Part shown: in pieces, positions 7,755-14,836 of the stretch
Layout: each line of letters begins with the position of its first letter
Position numbering within the stretch: position 1 is the first letter of the stretch
Virus record (IMG/VR): IMGVR_UViG_3300001737_000092
Span: 4,939 to 44,180 of that record
Strand: one strand, 5' to 3'
DNA length: 39,242 bases
Source of the DNA: a virus
The notes under the pieces: model-generated
What the model saw: only the letters and a program-made list of their open reading frames with translations
Databases searched by the model: none
Told to the model about the DNA's origin: nothing
Translations under genes and position numbers: made by a program

Positions 7755-8963
7755 ATGGAAAGAATAATATATAACAATGATTTTGATTTTAAAGAATTAA
7801 ATCTTAAACATAATTTTAAACTTTCTGATACATCAATTGATATAATGAATATCATATTGATTGCATTAAGAAAAACATATCCAGATGAATTTGAAATTAT
7901 ACCTGAAATGTCTTTTAAAACAGGTAAATTTTTTATTATAATTCATTTTCCAACAATTAATATTACAAATATGAGATATGAAAAACATGTTATTCATGAC
8001 ATATTTGTAAAATTAACAATTTATAAAGATAAATCTGTTAACAGATTGCAATTATGTAATATGAGTGGAATGAGAACTTCATATACTAAAAGAGAAATTA
8101 TTGCAGGTTATTCTCATAGTCATTTAAGTGGTGCAGTTCGTAATTCATTTGGTCCTTGGAGAGAATTTGTAGAAACAGGTAGATATTATAGTTTATCAGA
8201 AATAAATAATGTATTAAGATTTCAACAATATGAAACTTTATTTTCAGATTTTTGTCTTGGTAACGGTGGTATTAATAAAATAATCAATGTCATAAATAGC
8301 CAAAATGAATTTCAAAAAAACATCAATAATTGGATACTTTTCTTTAGATCTATAAAAGCATATTTAGAATACGAAAGTATTGAAGGTGGACCCTATAGAA
8401 GAATAGGAGATATTGGTAAAAATAATGGTAGAACAGGTGATATATTAAGTAATACTAATATTTATTCCAATATTTATATGGAAAGAACAATATATTCTCA
8501 TTCACAAGATATTCTAAATATTCTAAATGATTTAGTTAGAGACAAACAAATAGAATTATTTTTAAATGAAAATAATAAAATAGAATTTAATTATAATTCT
8601 AATTTAGAACCACTTTTTTATGACAAACTTAAATCTTGTTTTTCTGATACTTTTTATATGTTAAGACAAGGAACAGAACCTAATTTTTGTTATGTATATG
8701 CTAAAGATGTTTTAAAATATTCTTTTTCTGAAGAAAAAATTAAATATTTAGAAGAATATTATTTTCCATTTAGAGATAAAACTTTTCAAGCCAATTTAAT
8801 TGATAAAAATGTAGCATTTGATGAAAGAAAAACAGTTGAAGAGGTATTTCATCCTTCAACAATAAAATTAATTTTAAAATATTATACAAATGTCTGTAAT
8901 ATCAAAAAAAACAGTATTACCAATAGTAAACAGCTTTGCTCGCCCATTGCTTCTGATTTCTGA
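7755..8963 (+). CDS. E2-like conjugating protein (PRTRC-B-like)
   Basis: A 402-residue protein. The stretch FFIIIHFPTINITN, then HDIFVKLTIY, GMRTSYT, GYSHSHLS (His121, His123) and FSDFCLGNG (Cys167) reproduces the layout of prokaryotic E2-like domains: strands, a His-containing turn, then the candidate catalytic Cys followed by LG. I recall the same blocks in PRTRC system protein B/Prok-E2_D proteins. The C-terminal 230 residues are helical and unassigned. It would accept an activated Ub-like protein from the E1-like enzyme at 10191-10985. The end overlaps the JAMM gene by 74 bases in another frame, which is long for this genome. Confidence 0.65.
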   Translation: MERIIYNNDFDFKELNLKHNFKLSDTSIDIMNIILIALRKTYPDEFEIIPEMSFKTGKFFIIIHFPTINITNMRYEKHVIHDIFVKLTIYKDKSVNRLQLCNMSGMRTSYTKREIIAGYSHSHLSGAVRNSFGPWREFVETGRYYSLSEINNVLRFQQYETLFSDFCLGNGGINKIINVINSQNEFQKNINNWILFFRSIKAYLEYESIEGGPYRRIGDIGKNNGRTGDILSNTNIYSNIYMERTIYSHSQDILNILNDLVRDKQIELFLNENNKIEFNYNSNLEPLFYDKLKSCFSDTFYMLRQGTEPNFCYVYAKDVLKYSFSEEKIKYLEEYYFPFRDKTFQANLIDKNVAFDERKTVEEVFHPSTIKLILKYYTNVCNIKKNSITNSKQLCSPIASDF

Positions 8964-10194
8964 TGAATTTTATAAACAAGCAGATATACTTTGTAAAAAT
9001 ATCTCCAATGTAGAATGGAGTGGTATTGTTATTTATAAAATAACTGGTTCTATACTTTCATTATTTAATGCAAGTAAAGCTAAAGTACCCAAAGAAAGTA
9101 TATTCATTGAAGCACTGGACATTATTCCTATGGATAAAGGAACAGCAGGTTATACTGATTATAAATTTGGTCCCAAAGTTCAAAAGTATATGAAAAACCT
9201 TGCTGAAGAAAGAGGTATTGATCCTAAAACATTATATAGTTCAAGACTTGGTCATGTACATTCACATGTAAATATGGCTACCGGATTTAGTGGTACAGAT
9301 ATGGATGAACTAGATGATAATGTTCGTAATCATAATGGATATCTCTCTATTATTACTAATAATAGAAAAGAATATAATGCAAAATTTGTTGTAGCAGCAT
9401 CTTTAAAATCAAAAAATGAAGGTGTATTTACTGATATTGATGGTCAAACAGCTACTTATACAAAAGAATATCCAGAAAAAATGTCAATGGTAGTATTTGA
9501 ACCAGAGATTATTTTTGAAGACAAAGAAATTTTCTTTAATAAAACCTTTCTGGAATCTATGGAAAGTATTAAAGCACCTAAAGTTCCAAAAATCTTAGTT
9601 TCACCACATAATTATCATCAATATCATAATAGATATTCTGAGCTTGATGATTTATTTGCAGAAATAGATAGTAAAGATTATAGTTCACCAAAATTAGATG
9701 AAATTGTTAGACAATTTGATCATAATAATGGTAGAAGTCAAGTTTTAGTATCAGGGAATGTCAATACAAATAATACAAATAATACTAAAAATGTTAAAGA
9801 AATTGAAAATGTATTTATGAATTTTATTACTATTGCTTTAGTAGAAGCACATTATTCTGAAGAAATAAAACATAAAGCTGAATTATATTCTTTAACAAGA
9901 ATCTTACATGATTTGACAAAATCTTATGTTACAGAGGATGATAAAATAATCTTCAAAACAAATTTAGAAGATACAATTCCAGAAGCATATACTAGTATTC
10001 TTGGTACTTTTGATACTATGAAAGATCTTGAATCATATGTAAATACATTACGTGAAACAATGTCATTCTTTAGTACAAGTATGTATGTAAAAAATTATAC
10101 TGAAATATGTAAACTTATCCAGTCTACTTGTAACCATATCATTAATGATATGAAAAAGAAAATGAAATCAACTAAAAAATTAATAACAACATGA
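8890..10194 (+). CDS. JAMM/MPN (JAB) metalloprotease
   Basis: A 434-residue protein with a complete JAMM zinc-binding motif, HxHx7SxxD: His124, His126, Ser134 and Asp137 in HSHVNMATGFSGTD, with the upstream catalytic Glu42 in VEWSGIV. In ubiquitin-like systems this family trims the Ub-like precursor or removes it from targets. The C-terminal 200 residues are helical (possible partner-binding region), with an Asn/Thr-rich linker NTNNTNNTKN near residue 295. Upstream of ATG 8890 the frame closes with TAA within 15 bases, so the start is near-certain and the overlap with the E2-like gene is real in this sequence. Its stop overlaps the E1 start as ATGA. Confidence 0.88.
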   Translation: MSVISKKTVLPIVNSFARPLLLISDEFYKQADILCKNISNVEWSGIVIYKITGSILSLFNASKAKVPKESIFIEALDIIPMDKGTAGYTDYKFGPKVQKYMKNLAEERGIDPKTLYSSRLGHVHSHVNMATGFSGTDMDELDDNVRNHNGYLSIITNNRKEYNAKFVVAASLKSKNEGVFTDIDGQTATYTKEYPEKMSMVVFEPEIIFEDKEIFFNKTFLESMESIKAPKVPKILVSPHNYHQYHNRYSELDDLFAEIDSKDYSSPKLDEIVRQFDHNNGRSQVLVSGNVNTNNTNNTKNVKEIENVFMNFITIALVEAHYSEEIKHKAELYSLTRILHDLTKSYVTEDDKIIFKTNLEDTIPEAYTSILGTFDTMKDLESYVNTLRETMSFFSTSMYVKNYTEICKLIQSTCNHIINDMKKKMKSTKKLITT

Positions 10195-10985
10195 GTGATC
10201 TATCTGATTCTGTAGATACAAAAATTGTTCCAAATAAATATACAAGATTTAAAGATGCATCTTGGTTTGAAACAATTCAAAATCAAGAATTATTTATTGG
10301 TGGAGCTGGTGGGATTTCTTCATGGTTGGCACTAGCGATTGCTAGTGCTGGTTGTGAAAATATAACAATTGTAGATTTTGATACAGTAGAAGAAGTAAAT
10401 CTTGCTGGTCAATTTTTTAAAAAATCTCAAATCAATACCAGTAAAGTAAGAGCTGTATATGATAATATTATAGATTTTTGTGATTTGTCTATTAATATGT
10501 CAAATTCAAAAATAGAAAAAGATACAGTATTACCATTTACTCACATTCTTACTGGTTTTGATAAAATGTTACCAAGAGAATTAACATTTAAACAATGGTG
10601 TAAAACTGTAGATACTATATGTCTTACAGAAAAAGAAAAAAGAAATTGTATTTATATGGATGGAAGATTGACAGCCGAGCAAATTCAAATATTTACCATT
10701 ATTGGAACAGATGAAATTGCAAAAGAAGAATATCTTACTAATCATATATTTTCAGATAATACAATAGAAGACGCACCATGTACATTTAAACAGACAAGAT
10801 TTTTAGCAATGAAAATTGCTGGTATAATGACTGAAATATATACCAATTATCTTGCAAATATTTCAACAGAGGTTTATGGACCTAAACAAGTTCCATTTTT
10901 CTTTCAAACATATACACCTCTAATGAATACTGTTAAAATTAATAAACTAATTAAAAATGACGACAGTAGTACAAGAACAACCTAA
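10191..10985 (+). CDS. ThiF/E1-like adenylating enzyme
   Basis: A 264-residue single-domain E1-like protein. The nucleotide-binding loop GGAGGIS lies at residues 37-43, acidic DFD at 62-64, VNLAGQ (Asn70, Gln74, like the NLxRQ motif of ThiF) and Lys85 follow. A candidate catalytic Cys is in DAPCTFKQ near residue 197. Such enzymes adenylate the C terminus of a Ub-like protein and pass it on to a Cys. The CxxC zinc pairs of ThiF/MoeB are not visible. Overlaps of 4 bases with the JAMM gene and 29 bases with the next gene place it in one transcription unit with the E2-like gene. Confidence 0.87.
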   Translation: MSDLSDSVDTKIVPNKYTRFKDASWFETIQNQELFIGGAGGISSWLALAIASAGCENITIVDFDTVEEVNLAGQFFKKSQINTSKVRAVYDNIIDFCDLSINMSNSKIEKDTVLPFTHILTGFDKMLPRELTFKQWCKTVDTICLTEKEKRNCIYMDGRLTAEQIQIFTIIGTDEIAKEEYLTNHIFSDNTIEDAPCTFKQTRFLAMKIAGIMTEIYTNYLANISTEVYGPKQVPFFFQTYTPLMNTVKINKLIKNDDSSTRTT

Positions 10986-11760
10986 TTCTAGAGTTGCTAT
11001 CAATGTAATACCAAATTTTGTAAATCCAGATACATATTCATCTGATCGTACTATTCAATTTTCATCTATTTATGAAAATAATCAAAAATATGTTCTAAAT
11101 ATTAAAGATGCAGATGAAAAAACATTAGGTATAGTAATGAATAATATATTACCTTCTAAATATATAATTTCATTAAAAAATAGTAAATTAATTCCTTATT
11201 TTGCATGGCAATGTTTTAATCATATAAATTTTTCAAATATATCTATAGATGGAAATATGATATCATTACCTACAAATTATATTAATTCACGTCATATGCC
11301 GTTGTCTTCACTTAAATATGTATTATCTGGACAAAGTGGTAGATATAGAACTATTAATATGATAACCCCAACATTTTATCTAAATATTAATGGTGTAAGA
11401 CATCGTATTCGTGCAAGAGAACATTTTATGTATAGTTCTGAATATCCTAATATATTAGAAAATAATGTAGTTGATGATATAGAACCAATTATAATGATTG
11501 CTTTATGTTCAAGTAGAGATCAAAATAAAATGGAACCTTTTAATGTAAATAAAAGCATACTTGTTGTAAATATAAATCAAGAATATGCACCATTAATGAA
11601 ACCTATTAATAAATATATAAAGCTTTATAAAGAAAATGGTATTAAAAATATATTATATACAGATAATCCTAATTATTATATTTTTGATCAAAATGTAGAA
11701 AAAATAGATCTCATGAGAAAAAGTGACAAAGAAGAATATTTACTACAATTTTTACCATGA
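10957..11760 (+). CDS. Unknown fifth protein of the ubiquitin-like cassette
   Basis: A 267-residue protein with no motif I recognise. It looks mixed alpha/beta, has few charged clusters, and contains HRIRAREHFM near residue 150 and an acidic DDIEPI segment after it. It overlaps the E1-like gene by 29 bases and the nuclease gene by 4 (ATGA), so it is translated as part of the cassette. Options are a target, an adaptor that selects targets, or a structural partner. It could also belong functionally to the following nuclease. No function is assigned. Confidence 0.6.
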   Translation: MTTVVQEQPNSRVAINVIPNFVNPDTYSSDRTIQFSSIYENNQKYVLNIKDADEKTLGIVMNNILPSKYIISLKNSKLIPYFAWQCFNHINFSNISIDGNMISLPTNYINSRHMPLSSLKYVLSGQSGRYRTINMITPTFYLNINGVRHRIRAREHFMYSSEYPNILENNVVDDIEPIIMIALCSSRDQNKMEPFNVNKSILVVNINQEYAPLMKPINKYIKLYKENGIKNILYTDNPNYYIFDQNVEKIDLMRKSDKEEYLLQFLP

Positions 11761-12152
11761 ATACTAGAAAAGTTTCAAATAACAGAGTTAGGGGACATAA
11801 TTTTGAAAGAGCTATAGCAAAATTATTTAGAACTTTAGGTTTTGACAAAACTAAAACATCAAGACAAGCTTCTAGATTGCTTGATAATAGCAAAGTTGAT
11901 TTGTGGGGATTACCATTTAATATTCAATGTAAAGATGGTATTCAAAAAGGTTTATCTTATAGCAAAGTTCTCTCAGAAATGAGAGAACTTCTTGCTATTA
12001 ATTATCCAGAAACTGATCCTCAAATAACATATCCAAAAATTATAATACATAAGAAACTTCCATTTGGTAAAAAAAGAGTTGAAGAAGATACTCTTGTTGT
12101 TACTACTTTAGAAGATTTTATTAAAATTATAACTAGTCAATATGGAAATTAA
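11757..12152 (+). CDS. PD-(D/E)XK nuclease, Holliday-junction-resolvase type
   Basis: A 131-residue nuclease. The fold signature is RGHNFERAIAK (Glu17 in the first helix), a TSRQASR segment, Asp48 in KVDLWGLPF, and QCK (Gln57, Lys59) as the (D/E/Q)xK pair. This is the arrangement of archaeal-type and phage Holliday junction resolvases. It probably resolves recombination or replication branches before packaging. The start overlaps the cassette gene stop as ATGA and its own end overlaps the next gene by 11 bases. Confidence 0.75.
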   Translation: MNTRKVSNNRVRGHNFERAIAKLFRTLGFDKTKTSRQASRLLDNSKVDLWGLPFNIQCKDGIQKGLSYSKVLSEMRELLAINYPETDPQITYPKIIIHKKLPFGKKRVEEDTLVVTTLEDFIKIITSQYGN

Positions 12153-12765
12153 AAAAGATAGTTTAATTATAAATAAAACTAAAAAATATCTTTATCCTAT
12201 AATTAATTATTATGGTGATAAATTTGTTAGTATAATGAACAGTCTTAATAAGGCTGGGATAGGTATTGGAGATATGATTTTAGAAAGATCTGGAATTACA
12301 CATGAAAGACATTTATTTATATTAATAAATCTTAAAAAAACACATTTGAGTGGTGTTAATTTTCCAGAAGTATTAAATTTATTAAGAGAACATCATAGTT
12401 ATGAAGATGATTATAGATATGATCTAACAGGAGAATATCATATGATTGTTATAAGAATTCCTGATAAATATATTTCATCTTTTGAAAAATTTAAACAATC
12501 TCAGTTTAGTAAAATGTTTTCAAAAAAAGAGATTGATTTACTTTTTAAAAGTAAAATAAAAAATGATGACTATCAAAAACATATCAATGATATAAAAAGT
12601 ATTTTAAAAAAAGATGTTGAATATCAAAAAGAATTTCGTAAATTGATTTCCCAAGAATTTAAAATGAAATTAGAAGAAATTCATCCTGACGCTTTAACTG
12701 GTGAACTTGATTTTAATATCAAAAACAAAGAAGAAAAATTTAATTATAAAATAGTTGGTGAGTAA
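12142..12765 (+). CDS. Unknown conserved-looking phage protein
   Basis: A 207-residue protein, lysine-rich, with an alpha/beta N-terminal part (HLFILINLKK, then HMIVIRIPDKY) and a charged helical C-terminal half that looks coiled. The block IPDKYISSFEKFKQSQFSKM recalls proteins common in crAss-like phage genomes without assigned function. It starts inside the nuclease gene (11-base overlap) and its stop lies in the stem of a terminator, so it ends this transcription unit. Confidence 0.65.
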   Translation: MEIKKDSLIINKTKKYLYPIINYYGDKFVSIMNSLNKAGIGIGDMILERSGITHERHLFILINLKKTHLSGVNFPEVLNLLREHHSYEDDYRYDLTGEYHMIVIRIPDKYISSFEKFKQSQFSKMFSKKEIDLLFKSKIKNDDYQKHINDIKSILKKDVEYQKEFRKLISQEFKMKLEEIHPDALTGELDFNIKNKEEKFNYKIVGE

Positions 12766-12792
12766 TTTTTATAAAAATGCTCATCTTTTTTT
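12757..12792 (+). terminator. Intrinsic terminator after the 207-residue unknown gene
   Basis: GGTGAG (12757-12762) pairs with CTCATC (12780-12785) including one G-U. After a small internal loop, ATTTT (12765-12769) pairs with AAAAT (12774-12778). Seven T follow from 12786. The stop codon TAA of the upstream gene lies in the hairpin. Confidence 0.72.
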
Positions 12793-12808
12793 AATCAAAA
12801 ATTGATTA
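12792..12808. repeat. Short perfect inverted repeat just before a start codon
   Basis: TAATCAA, a 3-base AAA loop, then TTGATTA, ending two bases before ATG 12811 and directly after the T-run of the terminator. It could be an operator, a hairpin covering the start, or chance in AT-rich DNA. Confidence 0.4.
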
Positions 12809-12810
12809 TT

Positions 12811-13092
12811 ATGTCAAAATTAAATCCAGTAATTACAGATCAACTTGTTGCAGATGCATTTTTAACAGATCTTGAAATACTACAAGCTGATGAAATGGCT
12901 TCATATGATATTGATGCTATATATGTAAATCAAAAACAAAATAAAATTATAGTTGAAATTAAATATGTAATAGGTGAAGAAGGATTACCTTTATTTTCAT
13001 TTATAGACTTTGAAAAATCTGATTATAATGAATTAGATATTGATAATTATGAAGATACAACATCTTTATATTGTGGGAGAGATTCAGAATGA
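12811..13092 (+). CDS. Small acidic protein of unknown function
   Basis: A 93-residue protein, strongly acidic in its C-terminal half (many Asp/Glu after residue 60). ATG 12811 is preferred to the in-frame TTG at 12802, which lies inside the inverted repeat. The segment NKIIVEIKYVIGEEG suggests a beta hairpin. It opens the nucleotide-metabolism unit after the terminator and overlaps the next gene by 4 bases (ATGA). Confidence 0.6.
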   Translation: MSKLNPVITDQLVADAFLTDLEILQADEMASYDIDAIYVNQKQNKIIVEIKYVIGEEGLPLFSFIDFEKSDYNELDIDNYEDTTSLYCGRDSE

Positions 13093-13457
13093 TAAAAGCT
13101 CCTCCTTATGGACTTTATAATCCAATAACTAAAACTACTAGTATAGCTAGTAGTCCTATTGGTAAGAAAGATGATTCAGATAAACTTCGTTATGATCTTT
13201 TACCACCAAATGCAATTGAAAAAATAGTTAAAATTCTTACTTTTGGAGCAAAAAAATATGCTCCTGATAATTGGAAATTTGTAAATGATTGGAAACCAAG
13301 ATATATAGCAGCTTTAATGCGTCATTTAGAAGCATATCGTAAAGGTGAATTAATTGATCCTGAATCAGGTGAATCACATCTTTCTCATATGTTATGTTGT
13401 GGTATATTTTTATTAGAAAAAGAAATAGAAGAGTCAAACAATCATGAAATTAATTGA
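13089..13457 (+). CDS. DUF5664-type dNTP diphosphohydrolase (MazG/HisE-like superfamily)
   Basis: A 122-residue helical protein. The blocks DKLRYDLLPPNAIEKI, TFGAKKYAPDNW, ALMRHLEAYRKGE, DPESGESHLSHMLC and the final helix FLLEKEIEE match the DUF5664 family, annotated in phages as dATP/dGTP diphosphohydrolase. The Glu/His/Asp residues in these helices form the metal site in relatives. ATG 13089 is chosen because GGGAGAG lies upstream at 13075-13081 and because it overlaps the previous stop as ATGA. It sits next to ThyX, ribonucleotide reductase and dUTPase, consistent with dNTP pool control. Whether it serves modified-base metabolism cannot be told; no PurZ-like gene is in the window. Confidence 0.75.
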   Translation: MIKAPPYGLYNPITKTTSIASSPIGKKDDSDKLRYDLLPPNAIEKIVKILTFGAKKYAPDNWKFVNDWKPRYIAALMRHLEAYRKGELIDPESGESHLSHMLCCGIFLLEKEIEESNNHEIN

Positions 13458-14365
13458 ACAAAGTTACGAAATTTATAGATCTCAAGGTGTTCTTAAAGAT
13501 ATTGAAATTGCAGCAAGAACATGTTATAATTCACAAGATAAAATAAGTGAGAATAATGATTCCGCTATAAAATTAGTAAAAAATCTTGTTGAAAGAAAAC
13601 ATTATGCTATGATTGAATTTGGAGAAAATATTATTTTTGAAGTATTTAATCATGAAGATTTTATTCTTTCAATGTTAAGTTTAGGCTTAGCTCATGAATT
13701 AAAATTTATAAACATATCTATGGATGGTAGACTTGTTATTTCAATGAATCCAAGAACTGCTATTGAAATATATAATAAAGTTCCAATAGATTTTTCTGGT
13801 TTTGGTAATGCTTTGTTATCAGATATTGAATATTATTATGGAGAATTAATTTTTAATGATGAAAAAATAAGTAAATTTGTTACCGGAATTACTTTATTTA
13901 TCAAATTAAATGAAAAAGATCTAACTGAAATTGAAAAAAATATTCATAAAACTGTTACTATTAAGATAATTACAGACAGAGGAATATCACATGAATTAGT
14001 GAGACATAGACTTTGTTCATTTGCCCAAAGATCGACCAGATATGTTGGACAAAAACGATATTCAATTTATTTCACCACCTTGGTTTAATAAGATGAGTAA
14101 ATTTGGTAAAACTCTTTTTGAATTAACATTAAAATTTATTGAAGAGAATTATAAAGATTTTAGAAATATTCATAATTGGCAAAAACAAGAAGCAAGAGCT
14201 ATTTTACCTAATGCATTGGCTACTGAAATTTTAATTAAAGCCACATTACAAGAATGGAAACATATTTTTGATTTACGTTGTGCAACAGATGCACATCCTC
14301 AAATAGTAAATTTAATGTCAGATATTAGAGACGATTTTATTGAAAGAAAATTAATCAAAATATAA
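13444..14365 (+). CDS. thyX: Flavin-dependent thymidylate synthase ThyX, with a +1 frameshift
   Basis: The two frames, 13444-14088 and the open frame ending at 14365, together encode one ThyX. The first holds residues 1-203, with the signature RHRxxSxxxxSxRY (Arg187-Tyr200). The second supplies NDIQFISPPWF and the C-terminal block WQKQEARAILPN through EWKHIFDLRCATDAHPQI, which carries flavin- and dUMP-binding residues. The change of frame must fall near the A5 run at 14051-14055; removing one A gives a continuous protein of about 306 residues. The enzyme methylates dUMP using folate and FAD, next to a class II reductase and a dUTPase. Either the base count is wrong, or ThyX is broken, or the ribosome shifts here. 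Confidence 0.85.
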
Positions 14366-14366
14366 A

Positions 14367-14573
14367 ATGAAAGATTTAATTATTAAAGAAAATAAAGCAA
14401 AGTGTAATTTATGTGGTGAAATAATTGAATCAAAATATAGACATGATTTTGTTTGTTGCAAATGTGGTAGTATTTGTGTAGATGGAGGCCATGATTATAT
14501 TAAAAGATCAGGTGAACCAGAAAATATAACTGAGCTATCAACTTTTAATGAAGAAAACAAAGAAACAACATGA
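14367..14573 (+). CDS. Small zinc-binding protein
   Basis: A 68-residue protein with CNLCGEIIESKYRHDF and then CCKCGSICVDGG, that is two CxxC pairs forming a single zinc ribbon. I recall the same pattern (CxxCGxxIES, then FVxCxCG, then VDGG) in small phage proteins without known function. It begins one base after the ThyX stop and overlaps the next gene as ATGA. Confidence 0.68.
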   Translation: MKDLIIKENKAKCNLCGEIIESKYRHDFVCCKCGSICVDGGHDYIKRSGEPENITELSTFNEENKETT

Positions 14574-14818
14574 AATTAAAAGAAATAACAGGTTCTTTTG
14601 TTGACACAAAATTTGATTTAAAACCATTAAAACCTTATGTATCTGAAGGTATTTTTTTCGATGAAGGTTATATAGTAAGTACTTGGAATAAAGGATTGTG
14701 GATTAAATCTGAATTAAATACAACAAAAATTCATCCTTATTGTCTTGATTGTGAATTTGATGAAATAAAAGATATTGTTCTTAATCTTGACACAATAGAT
14801 AATAATATAAAAATTTGA
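14570..14818 (+). CDS. Small protein of unknown function
   Basis: An 82-residue protein with alternating hydrophobic residues suggesting a small beta domain (GIFFDEGYIVSTWNKGLWIK), two Cys near the end (CLDCEF) and no recognised family. It overlaps the zinc-ribbon gene by 4 bases and lies 18 bases before the ribonucleotide reductase gene, so it is probably co-transcribed with it. Confidence 0.55.
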   Translation: MKLKEITGSFVDTKFDLKPLKPYVSEGIFFDEGYIVSTWNKGLWIKSELNTTKIHPYCLDCEFDEIKDIVLNLDTIDNNIKI

Positions 14819-14836
14819 ACAATTTAAAATTTAAAC

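Noticed and set aside
9765-9792. AATACAAATAATACTAAA-type repeats that might be a regulatory or CRISPR-like array
   Set aside because: They encode an Asn/Thr-rich linker in the JAMM protein; the units are short, contiguous and have no spacers.
14367-14573. Zinc-ribbon gene as a lost C-terminal domain of ThyX
   Set aside because: ThyX ends normally at 14365 with its usual last block, and the zinc-ribbon gene has its own ATG and family-like pattern.
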